Origin: a bacterium 336/3
GTDB taxonomy: Bacteria; Bacteroidota; Bacteroidia; Cytophagales; Thermonemataceae
Direction of reading: 5' to 3'
Assembly: GCA_001281695.1 (NCBI GenBank)
Contig: LJIE01000001.1
Coordinates: 316,107 to 380,106 of the forward strand
Length of the DNA: 64,000 nt
How positions within the stretch are numbered: the stretch's first letter is position 1; every line of letters starts with the position of its first letter. Of the stretch, positions 38,655-47,531 are shown piece after piece. The notes under the pieces were generated by a model, which did no database searches, was not told the origin of the DNA, and saw nothing but the letters and a program-made list of their open reading frames with translations. Both the position numbers and the translations under genes were made by a program.

Positions 38655-38692
38655 AATAAAAGAGTTCCTCTTTAAGAAAGAACTCTTTTATT
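38655..38692 (-). terminator. Terminator after the lipoprotein gene
   Basis: 13-bp stem (38655-38667 with 38680-38692) with a 12-base loop. The right side is A/T-rich; the minus strand continues TTTATCTATAATTT. Confidence 0.6.
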
Positions 38693-38712
38693 AATTTTAA
38701 AATAATACTAAC

Positions 38713-39288
38713 TTATTGAACAGTAGCATTAAATGTAATATTGAAATCTTGTTCGCCACCAATATTAGAGCTATAAACCCAAGGGCTACTAGATACATTC
38801 AAAGTTTTATTAGGTTCATGAGCCAAAATAACTTGTAATGTACCACCACCATTATTATTGATAGTTGTTACACGACTTGAAAGCCCAACAGGCTGATTTT
38901 TAGAATCTTTGTCTAAATACTCAAAAGAAGCAAATAATGTAGTTTGTGAAAAACCAAAATAAATTTGGTGTTCATCCTTTTCTTCAGCTATTTCAGCTGT
39001 AATATCTTCATTACCTTCACCTGTAACAGTTACAGAAACATTGTAAGAAGTATTCTTTTTTAATGTACCATTTGTTACAACAGGAGCATTACCCCCTACG
39101 CCATCAGTATCTTCGTATGTAAACGTAACAACTTCAGAGCTATTAGTGGTATTTGTAAAGTTTACAGTAACTTTTGTAATAACTTCTTGTTCATTTACAG
39201 GTTCTGGATCATCTTTTTTACAAGCTCCTAAAAATAATGTACCTGCTAATAAAAACATGGTTAATCTGTTAAAAGGTTTCATTCTCAT
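38713..39288 (-). CDS. Surface lipoprotein partner of the TonB receptor
   Basis: 191 aa. The lipobox is LFLGAC with Cys23. The mature part looks like an immunoglobulin-type beta-sandwich: TVNFTNTTNSSEVVTFTYEDTDG, TSYNVSVTV and a terminal GGEQDFNITFNATVQ strand. It lies 22 bases after the TonB receptor stop and is likely in the same operon. Such receptor-lipoprotein pairs bind a ligand at the surface and pass it in. There are few His or Cys residues, so a metal or haem site is not obvious. The ligand is unknown; the palindrome upstream of the receptor suggests metal control. Confidence 0.75.
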   Translation of the reverse strand: MRMKPFNRLTMFLLAGTLFLGACKKDDPEPVNEQEVITKVTVNFTNTTNSSEVVTFTYEDTDGVGGNAPVVTNGTLKKNTSYNVSVTVTGEGNEDITAEIAEEKDEHQIYFGFSQTTLFASFEYLDKDSKNQPVGLSSRVTTINNNGGGTLQVILAHEPNKTLNVSSSPWVYSSNIGGEQDFNITFNATVQ

Positions 39289-39310
39289 ACGATTAAAATT
39301 TAATTAAGAT

Positions 39311-41695
39311 TTAAAATTTATAGTTTAATTGAAAAATATAGTTTCTACCTAGATCATTGGCATAGTAACGCCAACGATTCAGATAATCTCGATAGATAAG
39401 ATTTGTAGCATTTTCTACTTTACCAGAAAATGTAAAGTTTTTATAAGAAGCCTGCACTCCTAACCCTAACAAGGTATAGCCCTTAGGAGCTTCCATAAAA
39501 TCAAAATTACCTCCTGCCAAAATAGTAGCTTGTTCTTCGTTAGTAATATTTTCAAAGATCGTTGGAGATATAACTCTTGGAGCATTTGATTGTTTTGAAA
39601 CATGCAACAAAGTTGCAAAAAAATCTATATTTTCTAAACTTTTCCACTTTTTTTGTTCAAAAAATAATTTATTTTCCCAACGTAAAGGGGGCATATTGAT
39701 GAGTCCTTCTTTGGTTTGTTGAATTTGAGCTTGTAAATAAGCGAATTTGCTTTGCCATCCCCATTTGCCTAGTTTATAGATACTTGTTAAATCAATACCT
39801 CGCATACTAATATTATCCTGTATATAATTAAATACAGGAAATGTCCCTCTTATTGTTAATCTAATATCTGTGGGGGTGAGATAAATAAAATTATTGATAA
39901 TATTATAATAAGGCTGGATATCTAGAGTCCAGTTTTTTTGCTTATAAGAAAAAGATGCTACCCATTTATAAGATTGCTCTATGGAGAAATTCTTTTGGGG
40001 ATTTAGAAATCCATTTTCAAATAATAACCCTTCCTGAATATTGCCAATACCCAAATGTAAGCCTTGACTAAACAATTCGGCTGTATGTGGAGGTCTGAAA
40101 GTAGCTCCAATATTAGTTTTAAATGTAAATGAATCATTAGGAAAGTAACTATACCCAATTGTGCCAGTGATAAAATTAAATTGATAATTGGGTTCGATAT
40201 AAGTTCGATTTTGAATAAATGTTCGAACTTGTGTATGACGATAATCGTATCTAAGTCCCCACTCCAAATCGTATTTGGGTTTTATAAAACGTTCAACCCA
40301 AAAAATACCTTGAGTAATGTTTGTAAAATTGGGAAGTAATGGTACAATGCCTGTTTCAGGGATGTTATAATTGGTCTGATACAATGTATTAATACCAAAA
40401 CTACCTCTAAAATCTCGCCAAGCATGATGTTCCAAAACAGCTTCTAAATTATGGCTTTGTAAAGATAAAGACAAAGCTGGCATACTTGAACGCCCAGCTC
40501 TTCGTATATCATATTCCTTACGAGAATTATCCTGAAAAGCATATTGCAAGGAAAGTGTTCCTACATGGTTTAATTTTATTTCAGCATTTATTTTGCCTAA
40601 ATAATGGATAATTCGCTGGCGAGGGTTATTAATATCATAAGTAAAAGGAGCAATATACCAAGGTTGTGGACGACTAATAGATAATGCCAAATCGTTAATA
40701 TTACCAGTATGTGAAGCCCTCAGAATACCTATTTCAGAATCGAAACGACTAAGATAGCCTTGTATATTCCAATTTTCTTTTGTATAACCTATTGTGCCAG
40801 AAAAATTTAACTCTTGTATGCCTGTATTGGAGAGTACATAATTAGGTGTATGGAAATCACCTCCTTTTTTTGCAGAAGTTTGAAAGTTCCATGCCCAACC
40901 TTTACTAAATGCTTTTTGCATCTGAAATGCTATATTTCCCATTCTACTGTTGCTGTGTCCTATTAAGTATGCCTTTCCTGAAAATTTTGAAGAGGTTGTC
41001 AAAGGTTTAGGATTTAATATAACAACACCACCCATTGCATCAGAACCATAACGTACACCAGCAGCTCCTTTGATAACAGCTACTTGTTCTGCTGAAAATG
41101 GGTCTATTTCAGGAGCATGTTCTTCGCCCCATTGTTGCCCTTCTTGCCTTACTCCATTATTTAAAATGAGAACACGCTGACTATGTAAACCATGAATCAT
41201 GGGCTTAGAAATACCAGCTCCTGTGCTGAGCGAATTAACACCAGCAATATTTTTGAGCATATCTCCAAGTGTTTTTCCTCTGGAAGCCTCTAATTCAGCA
41301 TTGCTGAGATATTGTTGTGTCTGAGAGCTAATTGGAGCATCTTTTCTTTGAAGAATCTCAATGCTTTCCAATGTTTCTTTGTGAGTTTCTAAAAAAATAT
41401 CTTGGTGAAAGTGAAGCGATTTTGCTGTAACTTTTGCAGTTATCCAGAGTGTATCAAAATCTTCTCTAAAAACTCTCATTAAATAAGAGCCTTCACAAAT
41501 GCCTTCAAATAAAAATTCGCCTTGTTCATTACTTATGGCTTCTAAACTAACGGAAGGAATCTGGGCTACTACGTTTGTTAAAGATACTTTGCCTTTCTTT
41601 TTATAAACATGCCCATGTATTGAACCTACACACTGTCCTAAAAGGATATTAATATTCATCAATAAAAGCAACCCAACAAAAACTAAATTCTTCAT
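39311..41695 (-). CDS. TonB-dependent outer-membrane receptor
   Basis: 794 aa with a signal peptide ending ILLG. Residues about 24-95 form a CarboxypepD_reg-like domain (GHVYKKKGKVSLTNV); the plug is about 115-225 with SRGKTLGDMLKNIAGV, MIHGLHSQRVLILNNGVR and the AAGVRYGSDAMGGVV stretch; the rest is a barrel ending in LNYKF with terminal Phe. The phrase QQWGEEHAPEIDP is typical of TonB receptors related to ZnuD-type zinc and other metal receptors. It imports a ligand using TonB energy. Gene order: receptor then lipoprotein. A 15-bp palindrome lies 32 bases upstream of the start. Confidence 0.92.
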   Translation of the reverse strand: MKNLVFVGLLLLMNINILLGQCVGSIHGHVYKKKGKVSLTNVVAQIPSVSLEAISNEQGEFLFEGICEGSYLMRVFREDFDTLWITAKVTAKSLHFHQDIFLETHKETLESIEILQRKDAPISSQTQQYLSNAELEASRGKTLGDMLKNIAGVNSLSTGAGISKPMIHGLHSQRVLILNNGVRQEGQQWGEEHAPEIDPFSAEQVAVIKGAAGVRYGSDAMGGVVILNPKPLTTSSKFSGKAYLIGHSNSRMGNIAFQMQKAFSKGWAWNFQTSAKKGGDFHTPNYVLSNTGIQELNFSGTIGYTKENWNIQGYLSRFDSEIGILRASHTGNINDLALSISRPQPWYIAPFTYDINNPRQRIIHYLGKINAEIKLNHVGTLSLQYAFQDNSRKEYDIRRAGRSSMPALSLSLQSHNLEAVLEHHAWRDFRGSFGINTLYQTNYNIPETGIVPLLPNFTNITQGIFWVERFIKPKYDLEWGLRYDYRHTQVRTFIQNRTYIEPNYQFNFITGTIGYSYFPNDSFTFKTNIGATFRPPHTAELFSQGLHLGIGNIQEGLLFENGFLNPQKNFSIEQSYKWVASFSYKQKNWTLDIQPYYNIINNFIYLTPTDIRLTIRGTFPVFNYIQDNISMRGIDLTSIYKLGKWGWQSKFAYLQAQIQQTKEGLINMPPLRWENKLFFEQKKWKSLENIDFFATLLHVSKQSNAPRVISPTIFENITNEEQATILAGGNFDFMEAPKGYTLLGLGVQASYKNFTFSGKVENATNLIYRDYLNRWRYYANDLGRNYIFQLNYKF

Positions 41696-41726
41696 ATTCT
41701 AAAATTAGGTTTGCAATTTACAAAAG

Positions 41727-41741
41727 TGCAACTTTGTTGCA
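41727..41741. promoter_or_regulatory. Inverted-repeat operator upstream of the TonB receptor
   Basis: A 15-bp palindrome TGCAACTTTGTTGCA, with a related half site TTTGCAA at 41710-41716. Its size and the 7-1-7 layout (one mismatch) resemble boxes bound by Fur-family regulators. It is between the divergent receptor and membrane-protein starts, so a single metal-responsive regulator could control both. Inference from pattern only. Confidence 0.5.
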
Positions 41742-41794
41742 AAGTAAAAACGAATAATTTATTCATGAACTATAAGAATCCTAAAAACTTTTTA

Positions 41795-41802
41795 TAGTTT
41801 TG
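41795..41802 (+). promoter_or_regulatory. Candidate -7 element for the four-helix membrane protein gene
   Basis: TAGTTTTG, full match to TAnnTTTG, 41 bases before the ATG at 41844. No TTG at the standard distance. Confidence 0.35.
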
Positions 41803-41843
41803 GGCAGTTTTTACCTAAACATTTAAACTAATTCTTAAAAATT

Positions 41844-42299
41844 ATGTACGATATTCTTTTGATAGTTCATTCGTGGACACGCTGGTTTATATTGATTTTT
41901 GCTGTTTTAGCAATTTTTAAAGCTTTTTCAGGCTGGATGGGGCAAAAACCTTTCACCAAACAAGATAATATTTTGGGTGCTTCATTTGTTGGATTTATAC
42001 ACTTACAGACTCTATTAGGGGGGCTTTTATACTTTGCATTTAGTCCTATGGGTTTACAAGCTATTCAGAGCATGGGAATGAAAGCTGTAATGCAAAGTGC
42101 AGGAACTCGCTATTGGGCTGTTGAACATATAACAGTAATGATATTAGCTGTTATAGTTGCTCAAACAGGAAGAAGTTTATCTAAAAAAGCTACTACTGAT
42201 TTAGCAAAACACAAAAAATCTGCAATTTTTTATACGATTGCCTTGTTATTAATTCTAAGTCGCATTCCTTGGGATAGTGTACGTTTATTCAGATACTAA
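41844..42299 (+). CDS. Four-helix membrane protein, cytochrome b-like layout
   Basis: 151 aa with four hydrophobic segments (residues about 5-30, 45-70, 90-110, 125-145). Three His lie in or next to the helices (His9 in IVHSWTRW, His53 in FIHLQ and His95 in VEHITV), as in small b-type cytochromes or haem carriers, but the pairings are not confirmed. No named family is recognised. It is divergent from the TonB receptor; the 148-base gap holds a palindrome that may control both genes. The SGNH hydrolase follows after 10 bases and may be in the same transcript. Confidence 0.68.
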   Translation: MYDILLIVHSWTRWFILIFAVLAIFKAFSGWMGQKPFTKQDNILGASFVGFIHLQTLLGGLLYFAFSPMGLQAIQSMGMKAVMQSAGTRYWAVEHITVMILAVIVAQTGRSLSKKATTDLAKHKKSAIFYTIALLLILSRIPWDSVRLFRY

Positions 42300-42309
42300 C
42301 AAGCATTTT

Positions 42310-43161
42310 ATGAACGCTTTAATGTTTCTTGTGATATTTTTGGTAGTGCTTACTCTAATAGGAGTAGGCATTTATCTTTATTTATATCAATTTCTTTTCA
42401 AGAAGCCAAAAAATAACCCCAACGCATTTCTTCAACAGTCCAAAACAAAGAAAAGAATAGTTTTTGCAGGTGATAGCTTAACCTGCGGGAATATGAGTGC
42501 TAATTATACCGAAATTGTTGAAAATGCATTAGGGCGTCAATATGAATACATCAATGCTGGTATCAATGCAGATTTGAGTTACAATTTGTTGAGCAGATTG
42601 GAAGAAATCATAGCCTGTAATCCTGATTATATCACCATTTTAATAGGAACCAATGATGCAAATGCTACTCTGAGTAAAAGAAATAAAGAAATTTACCAAA
42701 AGCTTAAAAATTTACCCCATCCACCATCTATTTTTGAGTATGAAGAAAATCTGCAAAACATTGTCTTACAACTCCAACTCCATACTCAAGCTAAAATAGC
42801 TTTTGTTTCCATGCCTGTTTTGGGAGAAGATTTACGAGATAAAAAACATCAACACTTACAAGAATATATCATGGTGTTGAAACGAGTAGCTGAAAAAAAT
42901 CAAATAAATTATTTACCTTTTTATGAACTGCATAAAGAATATTTAGAAAAAAGGACATCAAAGCCTAAAAAAAACAAAGACGAACATAAACTAATTGAAA
43001 TGGCTATGTTACAGCGTTATATATTTGGAAGAAGTTGGAATGCCATTAGCAAAACACATGGTTTTTTAACATTAACAGATTACATTCATCTTAACGATTG
43101 GGGAGCAAATAACATAGCTCAGTTAATAGGAAACTGGATAAAATCTAAACAAAAAGATTAA
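42310..43161 (+). CDS. SGNH/GDSL hydrolase, membrane-anchored
   Basis: 283 aa from the ATG at 42310. A GTG at 42277 in frame would overlap the upstream gene and lies inside its sequence, so I reject it. The N terminus is a membrane anchor (LMFLVIFLVVLTLIGVGIYL). Block I is VFAGDSLT with Ser56, block III is GTNDAN, and block V has DYIHLNDWG with the catalytic Asp and His. It should be an esterase or a lipase acting on the periplasmic side. Substrate unknown. Its stop overlaps the stop of the small convergent gene at 43158. Confidence 0.87.
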   Translation: MNALMFLVIFLVVLTLIGVGIYLYLYQFLFKKPKNNPNAFLQQSKTKKRIVFAGDSLTCGNMSANYTEIVENALGRQYEYINAGINADLSYNLLSRLEEIIACNPDYITILIGTNDANATLSKRNKEIYQKLKNLPHPPSIFEYEENLQNIVLQLQLHTQAKIAFVSMPVLGEDLRDKKHQHLQEYIMVLKRVAEKNQINYLPFYELHKEYLEKRTSKPKKNKDEHKLIEMAMLQRYIFGRSWNAISKTHGFLTLTDYIHLNDWGANNIAQLIGNWIKSKQKD

Positions 43162-43394
43162 TGAATTTTAATTTTATTATTAACATGGTCACCATGCCAT
43201 CTATCAACCAATAAGTCTTCAATTTTGCCACCAGGTGGTAAGTCAATAATAGGAAAATCATTCCCACCTCCAATACCTCCATCATCATCAGAGTCTGGGG
43301 GAAAAGAGTTATTTTTAAAATTACGCAACATGAGGATAGCTACAATTGTGAAAATTGCAGTGAAAAAGAATAAGTAAACAAATAACCCCAACAT
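43158..43394 (-). CDS. Small single-helix membrane protein with acidic Gly/Pro-rich tail
   Basis: 78 aa from the ATG at 43394; a TTG at 43445 is in frame but weak. One membrane helix (LGLFVYLFFFTAIFTIVAIL) is followed by a positively charged boundary and a tail with DSDDDGGIGGGNDFP and PIIDLPPGGK. No family recognised. It is convergent with the hydrolase and their stop codons overlap, so mutual transcriptional interference is possible. It is close to the receiver gene but not obviously linked in function. Confidence 0.55.
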   Translation of the reverse strand: MLGLFVYLFFFTAIFTIVAILMLRNFKNNSFPPDSDDDGGIGGGNDFPIIDLPPGGKIEDLLVDRWHGDHVNNKIKIH

Positions 43395-43473
43395 AGCTTT
43401 CACTCTTTTTTGAATAAAGTTGCAAAAATTTTGCCAAAAAAACAAAAAATAGTAAATTAAAAGCTTAACTATT

Positions 43474-43860
43474 TTATTTAGTTCGATTGGCTTTTCTTAT
43501 ACGCATAGCAACCATTTTGATGTACTGCTCAATCAGTTCAGGATTATAAGGCTTATTTAAAAAGCCTAAGTTTTCAACTTGTGAAGCTCTTTCCATAATC
43601 AGACTATCTTCATTAGCAGAAACAAAAATAATATAAGTATTTGGAGATTTAATCTTAATTTCTTTACCAGCCTGAATACCATCTACATTGGTGAGCAAAT
43701 TGATATCTAAAAATGCAATTTGAGGTTGGTGTTCTTCTGCAAGAGCAATAGCTTGTTCACCTGTTTGAGTAACCATAACATCCTCAAACCCCATATTTTT
43801 AAGATGAAACTTAAAAAGATTTTGCAAAATAATTTCATCATCTACTAATAGAATTTTCAT
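43474..43860 (-). CDS. Single-domain response regulator (CheY-like)
   Basis: 128 aa. A receiver domain alone with acidic residues Asp7, Asp8 and Glu9, phosphoacceptor Asp52 in AFLDINL, and the Lys in LNKPY. There is no output domain, so it works by protein contact or phosphorelay. Its start overlaps the 3' end of the TPR kinase gene by 23 bases, which implies translational coupling and that it is the cognate receiver of that kinase. Confidence 0.9.
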   Translation of the reverse strand: MKILLVDDEIILQNLFKFHLKNMGFEDVMVTQTGEQAIALAEEHQPQIAFLDINLLTNVDGIQAGKEIKIKSPNTYIIFVSANEDSLIMERASQVENLGFLNKPYNPELIEQYIKMVAMRIRKANRTK

Positions 43861-46033
43861 AAGAGTTGTTTGTACTTGAAATTTGCATGTTATTATTTTT
43901 TGTTTGAGATGGTGTAGCTAAAGGTAAAGTGAATTTTGCAATAGTGCCTTTACCCAATGTACTTTCTATATAAAAATTTCCACCACTTTCCTGAATAGAG
44001 TCTCGACACAAGACGAGTCCCAATCCAATGCCTTTTTCTAATTGTGTTCCTTTAGTGGTCAGACTTATTCCATTTTGTATTTTTTTCAAATCTTCAGGAG
44101 AAATACCTACTCCCATGTCTATAACAGAAACCTCACAGAATTTATCCACTCGAACTACTTTTACCCAAATTTTTCCACCAATTTTGGTAAATTTAATAGC
44201 ATTAGTTAATAAGTTTCTTAAAGCTATCTCAAAAACATTTTTATCAGCATTGATAATTAAATTATCTGAAATATCCATCTCAATGGATATTTTTTTGTTA
44301 TTAGAAAACCAACCAACTTCAAAAATAGTTTCAACAACTATTTCTTTTACATAATGATTTTCTATTTTCAACTTTTGTCCTTCAAGTTGTGATTTTGCCC
44401 AAAGTAATAAATTATCCATTAAATCGGATGTGTATTCTGTATTTTTAGATAGTTCTTCAGTAATAGTATCTAAATCCTTTTTATCAAGATTCTGATTTCG
44501 TATTAAATAAACGAAACCCTTTAGGCTACTCATATAGCCTCTTAAGTCATGAGATACCACAGAAAAAACCTTGCTTTTAAAATTATTTACATATTCTAAA
44601 TTTTTAATATATTTTTTTCTAAGATTAAAATAAGTAAACATGTAAATACCTCCTATAATACTGATGAATGCAATCATAGAAGTGGTAAAAATAATAACTC
44701 TTTGGTTAAAAAGCTCTTTTTCTTTGCTTTTTGCTTGTTGCCTAAGCAAGTTATTTTCTACTTCTTGCTCTTTAAATTTATAGAATCCTTCTATTTCAGA
44801 AATTTTACCTCTATTGAAAATAGTATTTAAACTGTCAGTAATTTCTTGATATTTTTTTTGATAGATGAATGCTTTAGGATAATCTTGAATGTTTTCAAAA
44901 GCTTGTACGTATGTATTATAAAGTTTTTTTTGGTATTCTAAATAAGCAATTTGATTGGTTCTATAAATTTTTGTTTCATGTTGTTTTAAGTATGCTTCAC
45001 CCAAACTAAGCATTTTAAGAGCTTCTTGTACTTTTTGTTGTTTATAGTTTACAATAGCCAGTTTTGTATAAGCAGCCACTACAATACCATGTTCTCCAAA
45101 TTTAAAACCAGATTCCAAGTAATTATTAAGATACGTTTTGGCTTGTTCATACTTATTTTGCTCAATAAAAATTTCTGCCATATTGCCTTGTGGAATTCCT
45201 ATCCAAACAGAGTCTTTTATTTCTTTAGCCATATCTATAGCTAAAGAAAAATGTTTTAAAGCATTGTTGTAATCTTTTAAAGCTTTATAGGCTAAACCTA
45301 CATCATTTTTCAGACCTATGACTGTTCTAATTTTGGGTAATAATTTCTCACTTGTATTCAGACCAGCAGACCAATGCTTTAGAGCCATTGCATAATTCTT
45401 AGTTTGGTAAAAAATTAAACCAATATTTTTTTGTAGGTTTATCCAAGCGAATCCATTTAAACGAGAATATTTATTGTATAACTCTTCCGCTTCTAAAATT
45501 TCTTTCAAAGCCAAATCGTTTTTACCTTGTTTCAATAAAATGAGGTGATTAATTTCATGAACTACATAAGCATATTGATAGCAATTTTGTTGCTTGATAA
45601 ATAACTTTGTATCTTCTAAATAATCTATATTAGATTTAAAATTAGCACTATTAAATTTGCCTAATGCCATTCTTGAAGCAATAAATGCCTCAAAACAAGG
45701 CTCTTTTGATGAACGAATCAATTGAAAAGCTTTCTCTCTTAAAGATGCTTGTTGAGAAGCATTTTCATTAGAGCATTCTTTTGCCTTTAATATTAGAATG
45801 ATAGCAGAAGTGATTTTTAAATTTTCGTCTGTGCCTATTAAATTTTCTAATTGTTCTAAATAATCACATTTTTGGGAAGTAAAACCTAAAGATTGCTCTA
45901 TAAGATGATGTTGTAATACGTAATCATTGGTAGATTTTAGATTTTGATATATATTCTCTGCACTATATACTTGAGTATATCCTTTTGCATAAAGTAGCAT
46001 TAAAAATACCAAAGCAATCAAAAATCTTATCAT
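43838..46033 (-). CDS. TPR-containing histidine kinase
   Basis: 731 aa with a signal peptide ending TQV. Residues about 30-425 form several TPR-type helical repeats (NIGLIFYQTKNYAMALKHW, GLAYKALKDYNNALKHF, MAEIFIEQNKYEQAKTY) on the periplasmic side. A coiled coil and a membrane helix (about 445-470) follow. The HisKA has His495 in SVVSHDLRG; HATPase has NADKNVFEIALRNLLTNAIKF, DMGVGISPEDL and GIGLGLVLC. The sensor domain has no ligand motif. It is coupled to the CheY-like receiver and is divergent from the PP2C regulator, 195 bases away. Confidence 0.93.
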   Translation of the reverse strand: MIRFLIALVFLMLLYAKGYTQVYSAENIYQNLKSTNDYVLQHHLIEQSLGFTSQKCDYLEQLENLIGTDENLKITSAIILILKAKECSNENASQQASLREKAFQLIRSSKEPCFEAFIASRMALGKFNSANFKSNIDYLEDTKLFIKQQNCYQYAYVVHEINHLILLKQGKNDLALKEILEAEELYNKYSRLNGFAWINLQKNIGLIFYQTKNYAMALKHWSAGLNTSEKLLPKIRTVIGLKNDVGLAYKALKDYNNALKHFSLAIDMAKEIKDSVWIGIPQGNMAEIFIEQNKYEQAKTYLNNYLESGFKFGEHGIVVAAYTKLAIVNYKQQKVQEALKMLSLGEAYLKQHETKIYRTNQIAYLEYQKKLYNTYVQAFENIQDYPKAFIYQKKYQEITDSLNTIFNRGKISEIEGFYKFKEQEVENNLLRQQAKSKEKELFNQRVIIFTTSMIAFISIIGGIYMFTYFNLRKKYIKNLEYVNNFKSKVFSVVSHDLRGYMSSLKGFVYLIRNQNLDKKDLDTITEELSKNTEYTSDLMDNLLLWAKSQLEGQKLKIENHYVKEIVVETIFEVGWFSNNKKISIEMDISDNLIINADKNVFEIALRNLLTNAIKFTKIGGKIWVKVVRVDKFCEVSVIDMGVGISPEDLKKIQNGISLTTKGTQLEKGIGLGLVLCRDSIQESGGNFYIESTLGKGTIAKFTLPLATPSQTKNNNMQISSTNNSYENSISR

Positions 46034-46161
46034 TTTAATTAAGTTATTTTGTAATAAATATATGCATTAAATAAAAAGTATTAAACTAAACTCAACAAAT
46101 ATTTTCATATTTTAAGTTTGGAAAAATCTTATATTTAATCGAGAAAAACTAATGTTTCACC

Positions 46162-46200
46162 GTCTTTTAAAAGACTATTAAAAATATATATATAAATTTG
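46162..46200 (+). promoter_or_regulatory. Palindrome and -7 element before the PP2C regulator
   Basis: A perfect 14-bp palindrome GTCTTTTAAAAGAC at 46162-46175 is followed by TAAATTTG at 46193-46200 (full -7 match). The start codon is 29 bases further on. No TTG at the expected spacing; the palindrome covers that place, which would suit a regulator binding there. Confidence 0.35.
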
Positions 46201-46228
46201 TGTTAAATAGCAAAAAATAATTAATTCT

Positions 46229-47458
46229 ATGAGCATTGATTTCACTCCCAATATTTTATATATCGATGATGAAGAGTCCAATTTAAGGATATTCAAGATT
46301 AACTTTAAAAGACACTATAATGTTTTTGTTACTACTGAGATTAAGGAAGCAAGAGAAATATTAGAAAAAAATAATATTCACCTGATCATTACAGACCAAA
46401 AAATGCCTGAAATGACAGGCACAGAGTTTTTAAAGTCTGTATTACCATATTATCCAGATGTAATACGGATTGTCTTAACAGGGTTCTCCGATATTCAAGA
46501 TTTAATACAAGCTGTTAATGAATGCTCTATTCATCAGTATATGACAAAACCTTATGATAATGGGGAGATGAAATTGACATTGGATAAAGCTCTTGAATCC
46601 TTTAAATTACAAAACGATAATAAAGATTTAGTAAAGCAACTTCAAAAGGCAAATGAGGAGTTGGAAGCTAAAGTAATAGAAAGAACTAATCAATTAATGC
46701 TGACCAATATACGAATTACAGATAGTATTAGGTATGCTCGTAAGATACAAAGAAGTATTCTTTCAACAGAACAAGATTTCTCTAAATATTTTCAAGATAA
46801 TTTTTCTTTATATCAACCTAAAGATATAGTGGGAGGAGATTTTTACGCATCTTTCGATAAAGATGATAGAATTATTGTTGCAGCAGGAGATTGTACAGGA
46901 CATGGTGTGCCTGGTGCTTTGATGAGTATTTTAGGAAGTTCTTTGTTACATTCTATTATTGATTATAAAGATGAGTATTCAACAGATAATATTTTAAATT
47001 CTTTACGCTCAGGGGTTATAAGAACTCTCAAGCAAGATGATAATGATAACAAAGATGGCATGGAAATAGGAATTATTGCCTATCATCCAAATAGTCAAAT
47101 ATTAGAGTTTACTTCATCAAGGTTAAATCTTCTTTATTTTTATAATGGTGAAATGTTTGAGTTGAAAGGAGATAGAAGAAGCATAGGTGGTGCTGATGAT
47201 ACAGACCATGTTTTTGCAAAGCAAGAGATTAAGGTTGAACCAAATACTTATTTTTATATGTTTTCAGATGGGTTACAAGACCAGTTTGGTGGAGCTGAAA
47301 AAAAGAGACTAGGTTCAAGGAAATTAAAGGAAATACTTTTTCAAATTCATCAAAAACCTTTTCATGAACAAAAAGATTTTTTAGAAAATTTTATCAAAGA
47401 TTGGATAGCTGATGACCATCAAATAGATGATATTATGGTTCTTGGATTTAAAGTATAA
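46229..47458 (+). CDS. Response regulator with SpoIIE-type PP2C phosphatase output
   Basis: 409 aa. The receiver (1-130) has Asp56 in ITDQKMPE and Lys in MTKPYD. A coiled coil (about 135-175) links to a SpoIIE/PP2C domain with DIVGGDFYA, GDCTGHGVPGALMS, MFSDGLQDQFGG and DDHQIDDIMVLG; the metal-binding Asp residues are all present. The protein should dephosphorylate Ser/Thr-phosphorylated partners, classically STAS-type anti-anti-sigma factors. Immediately downstream are two STAS/SEC14-like genes, 73 bases away and beyond a terminator. This suggests a partner-switch-like arrangement, but the STAS-like proteins lack a clear phosphoacceptor Ser. Confidence 0.92.
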   Translation: MSIDFTPNILYIDDEESNLRIFKINFKRHYNVFVTTEIKEAREILEKNNIHLIITDQKMPEMTGTEFLKSVLPYYPDVIRIVLTGFSDIQDLIQAVNECSIHQYMTKPYDNGEMKLTLDKALESFKLQNDNKDLVKQLQKANEELEAKVIERTNQLMLTNIRITDSIRYARKIQRSILSTEQDFSKYFQDNFSLYQPKDIVGGDFYASFDKDDRIIVAAGDCTGHGVPGALMSILGSSLLHSIIDYKDEYSTDNILNSLRSGVIRTLKQDDNDNKDGMEIGIIAYHPNSQILEFTSSRLNLLYFYNGEMFELKGDRRSIGGADDTDHVFAKQEIKVEPNTYFYMFSDGLQDQFGGAEKKRLGSRKLKEILFQIHQKPFHEQKDFLENFIKDWIADDHQIDDIMVLGFKV

Positions 47459-47460
47459 AA

Positions 47461-47490
47461 AAAGGTTTTCAGATGAAAACCTTTTTTTAT
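47461..47490 (+). terminator. Terminator of the PP2C regulator gene
   Basis: 10-bp stem AAAGGTTTTC/GAAAACCTTT (47461-47470, 47475-47484) with an AGAT loop and then TTTTATTTT. Confidence 0.82.
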
Positions 47491-47531
47491 TTTGATAGTT
47501 AAGTATTTATTTACTTTTAACTCCCAAAATT

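Noticed and set aside
42277-42309. GTG start of the SGNH hydrolase inside the upstream gene
   Set aside because: The ATG at 42310 gives a clean membrane anchor and does not overlap the upstream reading frame.
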